This document shows positions 46,677-59,662 of a stretch of DNA of 64,000 bases, in pieces; within the stretch, counting starts at the first letter, position 1; every line of letters starts with the position of its first letter. The DNA comes from Protea cynaroides (taxonomy: Eukaryota; Streptophyta; Magnoliopsida; Proteales; Proteaceae). The stretch is taken from the NCBI GenBank assembly GCA_028583415.1, contig CM053267.1:14767104-14831103 (forward strand), given 5' to 3'. A model generated the notes under the pieces. It was not told the DNA's origin, made no database searches, and saw only the letters and a list, made by a program, of their open reading frames with translations. The position numbers and the translations under genes are program-made.

Positions 46677-48890
46677 TGTATGAACCGCACGCCATGAACC
46701 CGGTCTAACCTTACATTTCGTGTCGTGAATCGTCTACATATCATGGTCGAGCCAAGTGGACCAAGTGTGTGAAGAAAATCAAGACCCAGAGTGAAAATTT
46801 ACCCAAAAATAGTCAAAATGAGGGTAGGGTCGCATGTCTTAACAGACAGGTCCGACCCCCTCATCGACCCTCACTATCGACCCTCAACCAGGGGTAGAAG
46901 GGGGTCGACCCTCTCATCGACCCTCTTATCGACCCTCAGTAATCGGGAAAAAACAGAACAAATCGAAAATTAGGAAGTCTTCCTAATTTCAATTGGAACC
47001 TTTCCTAAACTCAATGAGACTTATTTTGGGAGGTTTCACTCTATAAATAGGACGTCCCTAAGCCTCTTTCACTCCTTTTACAACCCTAATTGGATTGAGA
47101 GAAAGAGAAGAGAAGGAGAAGAGAAGGAAAGTAGAGAAGAATACCAAGGAGAAGGGATTCAGAGGAAGAAGCATACTTCTCAGGTATGGATACTATCTCC
47201 ATGAATTTCTTAAGACCTTAGAATAGATAATGAAGAGGGGATTATCTAGAAGGAACCCAAATCATCCATCCATGATTTCATTTCAATGGAAACCAAGGAG
47301 GAGATCATTAAAATCATGTAGGTGAATAAAGTATAGTTCTAAACCGTAGAACATGTATAGAATGGATTGTGGAAGTAAGCCGTAGGACCCAACCATGAAG
47401 GAATGGACGAAATATGAAAATTTTGACTCAAACCATGGGGGGTCGCACCTAGGGTCGATGGAACATCCGACCCTAGCATCGACCCCCAGCATTCAGGAAA
47501 ATCCAGAAAAGAGGTGGTCACACCTAGGGTCGATAGACCCATCGACCCTAGCATCGACCCTACAATTAACAACAAGTTAGAAAAATTGGAATAAAATCTA
47601 ATTAAATTCTATCGACTTTGTTAGGTCTTCTAGCAATATGATATCAATATAAAGGTGATTCTTAAAGCTTGAAAGAGGATCTACTAGCATGCTAAGGTGA
47701 GGGAACAAGACCTACACTAATTGAATAATAAGAAACTATTTTTATTTTCTTGAGTCCAATACCATGCTTGATTCGATGCGAACATGATTGTAATGTGCAT
47801 ATAACATGTCATCCAATATTTCTATTATTGTTTCATGCATATTTACTTTATTGTTGATAACATGATGATGATGATAGGAATATGCATGTGATTGCTTGTG
47901 TGTGGTTAGTGTGCTTGATGCGAGTAGGGCATCAGGGGAAGTGTTAGGCGGTGTTTGATCCGGGCACTTTAGCTCTATCTCTAACTCAAGTTTTGTGCAT
48001 TAGCATCGTCGTATCGCCATTACCTTAGCAGAACTATTGCGACGTAGAGCATCAAGGAGGGTCCCGGTCCTTGAGTCCTATACTCTACCGGGGGCCCTTA
48101 GCTCTATCTCTACGGGTGCTCTGGGGGATGCGGGGGTGAGGCCTTGGATACACTGTTTGACATTAGGATTGGTTAGTAGCGAGCCTCGTTTGCAGCCCTA
48201 GCCATCAGGGGTTTATTTGTTGGTATGAAGTTGTGCAGCAATAAACGTGACCTTCGTGTACAATGTTCATTGTGGGTGCTGTGGGCGACGATGAGAGGTT
48301 CACCGGGCGTATCCACACTCTCGTGGATAGAGGTGCGGTGGCCACCTATCCTTTCTATAGCACAGTGCAAACGTAAAACCAGACCAAAGATATGAATTGA
48401 ATCTCATGCATATGTATTGTTGTATTGTTTTGTTTACTCACTGAGCTCAAATTGGAGAGCTGACCCTCGCGCATGCAATTCTTTTTAGTTTCTGATGTTG
48501 CAGGTACTATGATTGAAGATTATGTCGACACGCCAACATATGAACATGTGGCGGCTATGATGAGCAAGTTGTGGAGGATGAACATGGTTCGTTAAGCGAG
48601 CGTTTCAGCGGTGGATATGTTTAGTGTTTAGTTTACGTATTTAGATATTGTAATATGTATTAAGTTATGTTTTGGTTAGTTGGAAATTAATCGAATATTA
48701 ATTATTTATCATGATTAGACCTCAGTTCATTATCTGTAAGCCTTCCGTTATTTACTTTATTATCTCTGATTATTATGGAATGTGTTTTGGTTTATCATAT
48801 GTGGGATAGCCTGAGTGAGATCCTGGTTGAACCGTTGGTTATTGACGGTTCATCACACCATTTTGATTAGTCCAAAATTGGGATGTGACA
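46677..48890 (+). repeat. 5' LTR of element B
   Basis: 2214 bp. TATA box CTATAAATAG at 47041-47050. GGGTCGA clusters at 46820-46937 and 47439-47563. A (GAT)n run near 47861. It ends GGATGTGACA. Confidence 0.9.
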
Positions 48891-48893
48891 ACT

Positions 48894-48905
48894 TGGTATC
48901 AGAGC
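48894..48905 (+). other. Primer-binding site of element B
   Basis: TGGTATCAGAGC, identical to that of element A, three bases after the LTR. Confidence 0.95.
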
Positions 48906-49378
48906 TCTCGTAGGCCTTATCCATTGAACCTGAATACTTCCACTGGAGTCCATGAACTGAGTTAGGATAAATTAAAAGCTTTAATACAAACAAACCATAA
49001 GCACCTGTGTTGGTTGAGACAGAACTTAAACAAGACGATAATGTACATATAAAAGGTGGAACCATATATATACACTTAAACAGAAAGAGAAGGCCAAAAA
49101 GTATCTTGATAAACAAATAATATAGGGTATTATTTATAGGTTGGGTAGTTACCCAAGTATACAAGGGATATAGTACAGTAGCAAGAAGGGAGCTTCTGTA
49201 AAGCAGAAAATTTGAATACCGAGTTGGTACTTACAAGATGTAAAACTCGATGTATGGCAGAGGAAGAAGAAAGAAAATGGCTAGTAATTCCAAAATCCCT
49301 GTAGAGATAAAGAAAAAGATTTCGGGCTAAATGTAAGAGAGATAGAAAAATGGCCATACAATAAGAGTAAGAATAACA

Positions 49379-49633
49379 TTAAGAATAAGAGTAACTATAC
49401 TCCTGGGTGACATGGAGACTCAGAGTGAGATCCACCAAAAGCTGATCCGTTACCCGCTGAGCATTCAGAAGAGGTTGCAACTTGACCCCACCACTATCTG
49501 GGTTGAGAATGGGTAATGAAAAACTCATCGGAGTAGATACTAAATTATGATAATCAAATTGGAGCAAATTAAAGGAGGTGAACAACCAGGCCACTCCAGC
49601 CAATCTACCTGGACTACCAATTATCTTGGCCAT
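49379..49633 (-). pseudogene. Antisense ORF remnant in element B
   Basis: A minus-strand frame starts MAKIIGSPGR and runs 84 codons. Its end, LLNAQRVTDQLLVDLTLSLH, lines up with LIEVQRATDRRVADLTASLQ in the coiled-coil tail of element A's antisense ORF, and its start resembles MARTKVPRVR. Most of the middle is missing. Position and orientation relative to PBS and gag are as in A. Confidence 0.6.
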
Positions 49634-49679
49634 GATTGTAATAAAATTAGCCCAATAAAATACAAGAGCAACAACAGAT

Positions 49680-52600
49680 GAGACCGACTATGCAAGTTGC
49701 TATGTGAATTACTACCCAAGTTGCCGATGCCACATCAACACCTCCGGGTCAAACCAAGTATGGTATCAATTGGTAGCAACAATGTACCCCCAGTACATGT
49801 TAGCTATAACACAGTGCCTACCATACAGTAAGTCCCAGTAATGCACACCCCAGTGCAGAAGTTTGGTGCACAACAAGCAGTGTATCAAGGTGGTTACCCT
49901 TATCAACCATCGAAGTATGGGACAGTTGCATCATGGCAGAATGATCCGATAAGGATTGAAGAATGTCTTCTGAAGATGATGCCTCGGACATTTTCAGCCA
50001 AGGATCAAATCTATTGTGGACATATGACTAGATGGGATATATAGGATGCAATGCATTATTGACTTACTCTTATGATTATAGAGGATGCACATACCAGATT
50101 TAAAATTCGACTTGACAAGATACCTTCTTGATTCAACCTGTCAATTGAAGTTATAGATATTGTTTCTTTAGTATTAGTCCTGATTATACCAATTTGAACC
50201 ATTCTCATGATCGACAACATGAACAGAGATATGAACTGAATGAACAATTAATTGTTTAATCATGTTGAGCGTACATCTACTGATTTATACCTGATTTATT
50301 GATGTACAAAATTTTTTCTCCAGATTATACCTGATTTATTGATGTGTGAAATCTTTCTCCAGATTTACTCCTGTAGTGCCTTGACTAATGGCATTATATA
50401 TTCAATAGAACCTGTAACCATGAGATTAAGAATTGTAAAACCTCTATTTCCATGTAGTTGGACCACCATGCAACATAACGATCTTTGGCTGCCGGTTGGA
50501 TTACCATAGATTTACTCCTGATTCTTTAAACCTAGGTTCACTAGATAAAGCAAGTGTTCATCATTATGCTAAATTGAAAGAAGGAAATGAATTATTTTTG
50601 AATGAACATTCGGATATTCACATTCTCAAGATGTTTAGTGATAATGGAATTATTGGAAGAAAGATGATTGAATTCAAATTAGATTCTATAGCCAAGAAAC
50701 CTCAGATGAAGTAATGGAGAGTCTATTTTTGAGATTACTAAATGGATGGATATGAGTCATGCCTATAAAAGAGTGCATGAGCAAAAGTGAGAACTATCAA
50801 GGGTAGCCAGTAAAGAAATAGATAGCACTCAAGTAGAGTTAAAGATGGCTATATTGGTATGAATTTTGAGAAGGTAGAAGATTTCTAAAGGCAAATCCAA
50901 GAGTGAATACAAGGATAAAGTCAAAAATCATGGCATTGATAGTATTCAGATTAGTACAAGTAATAATTGAGTTATGCCCAATGTTGAGTGATATGATTAA
51001 GTAAAGACCAGAAGAGTTTGGCTGAATTAAGAAAATTATAAGCATATACCCTAATGCTTATAGATAGACTTGGGATATGAAGTAACAATCACAAGATATT
51101 TTTCGAGGTATATGAAAGAGAGATCAGGGTAGAACAACAAGGATAAAAGAAATATGAGCTAATGAGTGCAATATGAGATTTTGATGACAGTCTTTGGAAA
51201 AATCATAAGAGATGAAGAATCTAGACAAGCTCTTAAGACCTTTACACTAGATTTTGTTAGTTCAAGCCCTTTTGGACTAAATGTTGTATAAGATGAGTGT
51301 TATAAACAATGTCCAAATTGTATGGATGGATGAAATTTAGACGCAACCTAATTAGACTTGAGATGGCAGACTTTGACATCATCTTGGGAATAAACTGGTT
51401 GTCTCAACACTCTAAAAAGTGGTTGTGTGCATAGAAGAGGTTATCATTCAAGAATAAAAATGGCATATAATTTAGTATTATTGGAAGTATGTTGCCTATG
51501 AAGTAAAAGCTGATCCTCTCTATGCTAAGAGATGCTTTGAAGAGAAACAAGTTGGATATATGGTATCTATGGTATACGTTACCAAAGAAGCACCACAGAT
51601 GGAAGATATTGATGTGATGCGTAAATTTCTCGATGTGTTCTAGGAGACTTTTTGGGTTACCATCTGATCATGCGACCGAGTTCGTCATCGACTTGTTACC
51701 AAGGATGAAACTTATGTCAAAGACACTTGTAGAGTAGCTTCTATGGAGTTGAAGGGATTGAGACTCAACTAGAAGAGTTATTAGACAAGGGTTCTAATCG
51801 GCTAAGTATTGCATCACGGGGAGCACCAACGCAATTCGTGAAGAAGAAGAACGGTAGTGTCAGATTATGTATAGACTATCGAGAATCGAACAAGTTCACG
51901 ATCAAGAATCGATAACTACCACCTCAGATCGATGACTTGTTTAAATATTTGCAAGGAGCAAAGGTATTTTTCCTAAAATTGATCTTCGATCAAGATATCA
52001 TCAGCTGAAGAATTTGGACAACGATATCTCGAAGATAAACTTTTAGAACCAGGATTGGCCAATTATGAGTTCTCTATTATGACGTTTGGATTAACCAATG
52101 CCCTTACACCTTTTATGGAACTGATGAACTGGGTGTTTCATGATATGTTGGACACGTCGGTCATAGTTTTCATAGATGATGTTGGTTTATTCCAAGAACG
52201 AAGCAACTCATACAACGGATTTTTAGAACAACGTCTCAATAGCTGAGGAGGGAAAAGCTTTGTGCCAATTTCAAGAAATATGAGACCTGATTAAACGAAG
52301 TGATCTTATTAGATCACGTAGTGTCATAAAAAGGGATAAAGTGGACCCCATTAAGATAGAAATAATCATATGGTGAGTAACACCTAAAGAATATTGCGAA
52401 GATCAGAAGTTCTTGGGTTTAGCTGGTTATTACAAACGATTTTTGGAGGACCACTCTAAGATCGCAAAACCTCTTACCAAGCTAACCAGGAAGGGAGAGG
52501 AATTTATTTGGACTGACAAGTGTGAAGAAGATTGATATCAACTTCCATCTTGATCGTTTCGGTACTAGGGAAACCTTTTACCCTATACATCGAAGCTTTC

Positions 52601-54543
52601 GGATTGGATCAAGGATGCGGGTTGATGCATGGTAAATAAGCAATTGCATATGCTTCAAGAAAAACTGAAAGAGCATGAGAAGAGTTACTCAACTCATGAT
52701 TGGAGTAAACAATTGTGATTCATGCAATCAAGACTTTGAGACATTATCTAAACGGAGAAGAATTTTAGATTAAATGGGAACACAAGAGTTTTAACTATCT
52801 CTTCACCAGAAAGAGTTGAACATGAGGATAAAAAAATGGTTTGAACATTGAAGGATTAAGACCGTGATATTCAAGGTCACCGATCAAGGCTAATGTAGTA
52901 GCTAAGCCTTAAGCAAAAAGGGAATTATGAAGTCCAAGAAAGGACTCAATATAAATGCTGCATTATGTTTCGCAGCAACAAACTCAGATTTGGAGGAAGA
53001 GTAACATATAATAGAAACTCGTGACGATCCAATTGAGCGAGAATTTAGGGATGAACTTATGGAGCAATAGTTCGACTCGCTTGCGATCATTAATGATCAT
53101 TTTTAAGTTGATGGATGAAGTAAGAGTAGCAATTTTGTTAGATCTGTATAAAAGAACAGTGCAAGATAATTTAGAGAAAGAAAAACCTAACCCTGACTTA
53201 CTTTGGATGCAGAGATGGTACTCAGATACAGAGGTACATTCTGAATACCTAAAGATAAAGACTCGGATATTATGAAGAGGATAATGATAAGAGCCCATGG
53301 TACTCAATATTCAGTACATCCTGGAGTACCAATATATATCATGACCTGAAGAGATTGTACTGGTAAAGAGGAATGATAACAAATGTGGCTTAGTGCATGT
53401 TCCAGTGTCTGAATTATCAGCAAGTAAAGGCTGAAAGAAAAAAACCAACATGGCTTACTACAACCACTATTGGAGCCAGTTTGAAAGTGAAACTGCATTA
53501 CAATGAACTATGTCACTGATTTGCCACTGACCCTTAGATCGGTTGACGCAGTTTGGGTAATTGTTGATCGCCTTATAAAGATAGCTCATTCCATTGTTAT
53601 ACGACCTCGGTATGCTTTGGAGCAGCTAGCTAAGCTATATATGGATAATATTGTCAGATTGAATGGTATGCATGAGCTTAGTGTCGGTCAGAGGCTCATG
53701 CTTATCTTGAAGTTTTGGGAGAATCTATAGAAAACAATGGGGACAAAGTTGAAGTTTAGTACTGCATTTTACCTTAAACTGATGGATAGTTGGAGCGGAC
53801 TATACAGATCCTAAGAGATATGCCCCGAGCTTGTAAAATTGATTTCAAAGAGCTTGAGTTGAGAAGTTACTGAGAATTGAAGTTGCTATTAATCTACCAT
53901 GTAAATGTCACCTATGAAGCATGGTACGGTAGAAATGTCAAACCCCTCCATTTTGGGGAATGAAGTTGGTGAACGAAGAATTTATGACCTAAGTCTATGG
54001 AAGAAAACTATCGAGGGACAGACAAGATCAAAGAAAAAGGATAGGATAGCTCAAGATGTTAGAAGAGACACCAAGACCTTGAGTTCGCCATAAGTGACAA
54101 AGTGTTTTTGAAGATATCACTTATGCGTAGTTTGAAACGATTAGACAAGAAGGGAAGTAGTATTCCATATATGTGTCAAATCTTATAAACTTTGGAGAGG
54201 CGTAGGAAAGTTGCATATCAATTAACGTTACCGCTATCCATGTCTAGGGTGCATGATGTATTTTGTGTATCTCTATTGAAGAAGTACATTGGAGATCCAT
54301 ATCAAAAGTATTGACCACAGAATCACTGGATTAAATAGGAGATTTAACTATTGAAGTGGTACCAGCCTGGTTCACTAGTTGAAAGGTACAACACCTTAAA
54401 AACTTGATATCAATTATACGAAGATAATCTGACGAAGACAAGATGTGGAGAAGATGGCATGGAAAGAAGAAGATGCAATGCCAAAATAGAATTCCCACCT
54501 AGTGACTCCGAAGTAAATTAAAAATTTGAGGACAAAATTTATT
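49680..54543 (+). pseudogene. gag-pol of element B, heavily decayed
   Basis: Gag traces at 49840-50045 (KFGAQQAVYQGGYPYQPSKY, ECLLKMMPRTF). A protease flank MADFDIILGINWLSQHS is near 51365. RT pieces lie at 51840-52250 (FVKKKNGSVRLCIDYRE, MTFGLTNALTPFMELMNW, FIDDV). RNase H is unreadable without many shifts (52560-52900). Integrase: YVTDLPLTLRSVDAVWVIVD and LYMDNIVRLNGMHE (53503-53730), where the expected second catalytic Asp block is replaced by SVGQRLMLI. The chromodomain area near 54400 is degraded. Stops occur every few dozen codons; nothing here can be functional. Confidence 0.85.
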
Positions 54544-54626
54544 TTAAGGATGGGGGAGTTATAAGATCTGTACGTTCAAATTTCGAGGACGAAATTTCTT
54601 TTAAGGGTGGTGGAGTTGTAAGACCC
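54540..54626 (+). repeat. Duplicated PPT/LTR-start segment in element B
   Basis: GGGGGAGTTATAAGATCTGTACG (54554 onward, diverged) is followed about 60 bp later by GGTGGAGTTGTAAGACCCGC (54609 onward), and both are preceded by a TTTGAGGACAAAATT or TTTCGAGGACGAAATT word. The first is a partial older copy of the PPT plus LTR start. Confidence 0.6.
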
Positions 54627-56852
54627 GCACGCCATGAACCCGGTCTAACCTTACATTTCGTGTCGTGAACCGTCTACATATCATGGTCGAGCCAAGTGGA
54701 CCAAGTGTGTGAAGAAAATCAAGACCTAAAGTGAAAATTTATCCAAAAACAGTCAAAATGAGGGTAGGGTCGCATGTCTTAATAGACAGGTCCAACCCCC
54801 TCATCGACCCTCACTATCGACCCTCAACCACGGGTAGCAGGGGGGTCAACCCTCTCATCGACCCTCTTATCGACCCTCTTATCGACCCTCAATAATCGGG
54901 AAAAAACAGCACGAACCGAAAATTAGGAAACCTTCCTAATTTCAATTGGAACCTTTCCTAAACTCAATGAGACTTATTTTGGGAGGTTTCACTCTATAAA
55001 TAGGACGTCCCTAAGCCTCTTTCACTCCTTTTACAACCCTAATTGGATTAAGAGAAAGAGAAGAGAAGAAAGAGAAGGAGAAGAGAAGGAAAGTGGAGAA
55101 GAAGACCAAGGAGAAGGGATTCAGAGGAAGAAGCATACTTCTCAGGTATGGATACTATCTCCATGAATTTCTTAAGACCTTAGAATAGATAATGAAGAGG
55201 GGATTATCTAGAAGGAACCCAAATCATCCATCCATGATTTCGTTTCAATGGAAACCATGGAGGAGATCATTAAAACCATGTAGATGAATAAAGTATAGTT
55301 CTAAACCGTATAACATGTATAGAATGGATTGTGGAAGTAAACCATAGGACCCAACCATGAAGGAATGGACGAAATATAAAAATTTTGACTCAAACCATGG
55401 GGGGTCGCACCTAGGGTCGATGGAACATCCGACCCTAGCATCGACCCCCAGCATTCGAGAAAATCCAGAAAAGAGGTGGTCACACCTAGGGTCGATAGAC
55501 CCATCGACCCTAGCATCGACCCTACAATTAACAACAAGTTAGAAAATTTGGAATAAAATCTAATTAAATTCTATCGACTTTGTTAGGTCTTCTAGCAATA
55601 TGATATCAATATAAAGGTGATTCTTAAAGCTTGAAAGAGGATCTACTAGCATGCTAAGGTGAGGGAACAAGACCTACACTAATTGAATAATAAGAAACTA
55701 TTTTTATTTTCTTGAGTCCAATACCATGCTTGATTCGATGCGAACATGATTGTAATGTGCATATAACATGTCATCCAATATTTCTATCATTGTTTCATGC
55801 ATATTTACTTTATTGTTGATAACATGATGATGATGATAGGAATATGCATGTGATTGCTTGTGTGTGGTTAGTGTGCTTGATGCGAGTAGGGCATCAGGGG
55901 AAGTGTTAGGCGGTGTTTGATCCGGGCACTTTAGCTCTATCTATAATTCAAGTCTTGTGCATTAGCATCGTCGTATCGCCATTACCTTAGCAGAACTATT
56001 GCGACGTAGAGCATTAAGGAGGGTCCCGGTTTTTGAGTCCTATACTCTACCGGGGGGTCTTAGCTCTATCTTTACGGGTGCTCTGAGGGATGCTGGGGTG
56101 AGGCCTTGGATACACTGTTTGACATTAGGATTGGTTAGTAGCGAGTCCCATTTGCAGCCCTAGCCATCTGGGGTTTATTTGTTGATATGAAGTTGTGCAG
56201 TGATAAACGTGACCTTCGTGTACAATGTCATTGTGGGTGCTGTGGGCGATGGTGAGAGGTTCACCGGGCATATCCACACTCTCGTGCATTGAGGTGCGGT
56301 GGCCACCTATCCTTTCTATAGCACAGTGCAAACGTAAAACCAGACCAAAGATATGAATTGAATCGCATGCATATGTATTGTTGCATTGTTTTGTTTACTC
56401 ACTGAGCTCAAATTGGAGAGCTGACCCTCGCGCGTGCAATTCTTTTTAGTTTCTGATGTTGCAGGTACTATGATTGAAGATTATGTCGACACGCCAACAT
56501 ATGAACATGTGGCGGCTATGATGAGCAAGCTGTGGAGGATGAACATGGTTTGTTAAGCGAGCATTTCAGCGGTGGATACGTTTAGTGTTTAGTTTGCGTA
56601 TTTGGATATTGTAATATGTATTAAGTTATGTTTTGGTTACTTGAAAATAAATGAAATATTAATTATTTATCATGATTAGACCTCAGTTCATTATCTGTAA
56701 GCCTTTCGATATTTACTTTATTACCTCTGATTATTGTGGAATGTATTTTGGTTTATCATATGTGGGTTAGCCTGAATGAGATCCTGGTTGAACCGTTGGT
56801 TTATTGACGATTTATCACACCATTTTGATTAGTCCAAAATTGGGGTGTGACA
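54617..56852 (+). repeat. 3' LTR of element B
   Basis: 2236 bp starting TGTAAGACCCGCACG, ending GGGGTGTGACA. TATA box CTATAAATAG at 54994-55003. Motif clusters at 54800-54890 and 55405-55523. TSD TACAT follows. Confidence 0.9.
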
Positions 56853-56857
56853 TACAT

Positions 56858-57991
56858 AGTTATTGTTATAATGCAAATGCATGAACAATTATATACAATT
56901 TATTGGATGACATGTAATAAAAAGAAAACAACGATCAATACATAGCACAACACATCCTCAAACTCTACGGGACCTGACCCCTCATCTGTAGACACCAAAG
57001 GTGCCGCTGAATCTTGAAGCCGGCAGAAGGCTTCGTCTAGTACCCGCGGTATTTTACATAATTAGTTAGATATGTTTTATTATGTTGGTAAACATCTTTT
57101 AAACCAGCATAGACAAGTCCTAAAGTCCATGCACAAGTCCAAGATAAGCTAGGAACCGAACGGTAGGTCTTCCTAATCATTACTAGGCTTATAACAAACT
57201 GAACCGAAGGATAGAACCGAGTGATCGTTCCTCCGGTATAGTAGGCCGGTTAATATTTAGTCATTTCTTAAGTAAACTGGACCAGGGAATGTTCCACCGG
57301 CTACATTTGCTGACTTGAACCCCATATAACCAAGATAGAGCCGGGTGCAAGGGCTAGCCCCCATTCGCCGGCTGAGCCTAAGAAATTAGGGTTTGGCCAT
57401 GTTCTTGGTTCATTCCTTAAGGAATTCATCCCCAATGCCTTCCCCAAGCCATTCCATTGATGGGTTTGGCCTTGTTCATGGTTTACTCACTAAACCTAGG
57501 TGTTTTAGGTTTTTTAGTGGGGGTTGAGAGGTATTTCCATGGAGGAGAGGGTACTTACTTGTAGTTGTAGAAGGGAATGATTTACCCCAAGTTGGAAGTC
57601 CAATGGCTAGCAAGGGTTACTTGTTGGAGCTCCAAGGTCTTTAGTCCTTCCAACATAATTATGGGAGTGAAGGCCACTATTTATAATGGAGAGAGAGCTA
57701 AGTCAACCCGCGAGTTGAAACGGTGGATAGCAATCGGTCAATGTTGCCACCAACATCCACCGGTTGGGGCAAAAAGCAACGTTGGGTGATACTTTTGGCA
57801 CCCAACCTCATGGTCCACCTTAGGAGTTCTTCTAAGACCTCTTTAAGTGAATTCCAAGCGAAGGCAATTGTTCTTACTTAGGCGTTGTGTGCATTGTCCC
57901 ATTCCAATTTTGGTCCTACCGCTAATAGAGTGAAATGACCTGGCATGAGCAAAATCCCAATTAGTGAGGGATTTTGGGTGCGGGTCTTACA
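56858..57991 (-). mobile_element. 5' part of a minus-strand Ty3-type LTR
   Basis: Ends GTGCGGGTCTTACA, the complement of a TGTAAGACCCGCAC LTR start. AATGCAAATGCATGAACAATT near 56871 matches the LTR remnant at 20104. Two related minus-strand LTR remnants therefore flank the nest. The 5-mers beyond the outer ends (CCCAC at 19006-19010, GATCA at 57992-57996) do not match, so they are not a simple intact LTR pair. No gene supported. Confidence 0.55.
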
Positions 57992-58099
57992 GATCACTTC
58001 TCCGTACTGGTGCGTTTAGAGGCCTCCGTTGCACTTCGTGCCACTTCAAATTGAGATTCTTGCAACTTATCAAGAATTGGGGCAACTCCAAAGTTTGTT

Positions 58100-59662
58100 C
58101 TAATTTGGTCATTTTTTATTTTATTTTTTCTAGTTTTACTATTTATCCACCTCAACATCTCTATTTCAACCAAACTAAATTTGTCTAATGACCTTGTTAA
58201 TTTGGTTCTCCAACGATTGACCAAATTGGATGCCAAGTTAGACAGTATGGATGGAAGAATAAGTAATTTGGAGGAACGGGATAATCCTACGCCAGCCAGA
58301 CTACAAGCCCCTATAAGAGAAATTTCCATAGCCAACCTAATGCCAAGGCGTGTTCCTAGGGCTCCCCAAAGAGTCCCTAGAGAAGAATACCAAGACCCAC
58401 CCTATGAAAACTATGATGGCAATCAACCTATTCTGTATCAAACCCATAAGGTGCGAATGGACCTCAAGGAGTTTCATGGGAGGCAAGACCCTGAAGCCTT
58501 TCAAGATTGGTTGAATGCCCTAGATGACTACTTTGATTGGTTTAGCCTTCCCGAACCTAGAAAGCTGTAATTGGCCCGCTCTAAATTAGTGGGGGGTGCT
58601 CGTGATTGGTGGCATAACTATGAATATAGTCTCATGAGGAGTCGTAGAGAACCCACTACTTGGGAGGAGATGAAGGAAGAATTGAAAGAAAAATATTTAC
58701 CACGATCCTTCCAAAGAAGGTTGCATGACCAGCTGAATAATCTTCGACAAGGCACTATGAGTATGAAAGATTATGTCTATCAGTTTGACCAATAGTGTGC
58801 ACGGTCAGGTTCACGAGACAATGATGATCAAATGATATCTCGGTTCCGTTTGGGGCTATGACCTGAAATTAGAGAAAAAAATGGGAGTGGTTGATATTGT
58901 TAGTTTTAACGACTGTGTTGATAAAGCTTTCCAAGCCGAGGACCTTTTGAAGTCGACACCAAAGCCCACCTCCAGTTCTTATGAATTGAAGCACCCTACA
59001 CTAAACAATAAAGCCATAGGGACTACATCTCATGCTACTCCAATGACAGATAAAGGTAAAACTCCCATGGTAGCAGCTACGGATGTGCAATGCTATCACT
59101 GCAATGCATACGGTCACTTTGCTAGAGATTGTCCACAAAAATTAAAGATAAACTCCTTAGTTGCTGCAATCGAGGCCAACCCAGATACACAGGTATGTGA
59201 ACCACAAAGTGATGACACTTCTGTTCCTAATACGGATGTCATGGATGATGGTGAGGATTCATATGGAATCCATATAATCAGCAGTATGGTTTTGATTGCC
59301 TCAAAAATAGATGTGGATAATTTTGATGCTTTTGCTAAAGCTCCAGGGATTGAGAAAGGTGACCACAGTTCTGATGAAGACCACGGTATTATGGAGACAA
59401 TTGCGGAAAATGAAGAATTGAACAAGATAGTCCCTATGAATACCAAGATTTCACTTGACTTTCCTCAAGATGTTGAGCATATTGACTTTGTGATACCGTC
59501 TAAATATCTTGAAGAAAGTGGACCAAAAGTGATGGATTTTCTTCCAACATTGCATGGACAACCAAAATTTCAAAATCAGAAGACGTTGCCTACCGAACCC
59601 ACTGAAATCATTCTTCATCATTATCGAACTCGTGGACTAGTTCATTTTAAGTGGGGGGGAGT
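58100..59662 (+). pseudogene. Ty3-type gag of a gag-only (TR-GAG-like) element
   Basis: The frame opens near 58181 with a coiled-coil start (LVLQRLTKLDAKLDSMDGRI), then retrotransposon Gag core FHGRQDPEAFQDWLNALDDY, ARSKLVGGARDWWHNYE, LKEKYLPRSFQRRL, and a CCHC knuckle CYHCNAYGHFARDC near 59090. An acidic tail follows and runs straight into a polypurine tract (AAGTGGGGGGGAG, 59649-59661). No protease, RT or integrase is present. Lesions: TAA at 58568-58570, TAG at 58793-58795 and a shift at an A-run near 58875. The left end abuts the minus-strand LTR at 57991, so the 5' LTR is missing or was replaced. Confidence 0.75.

Larger units (their letters stand above)
46677..56852 (+). mobile_element. 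Element B: decayed Tekay-like Ty3 retrotransposon
   Basis: LTRs at 46677-48890 and 54617-56852, PBS 48894-48905, PPT before 54617, and TSD TACAT at 46672-46676 and 56853-56857. Ends match element A's family, with a sister LTR subfamily (perfect TATA box CTATAAATAG). Gag and pol are in A's order but riddled with stops and shifts. Total length is 10.2 kb with no nested element. It probably moved using proteins supplied by relatives, because the two LTRs are much more alike than the coding region is intact. Confidence 0.9.
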
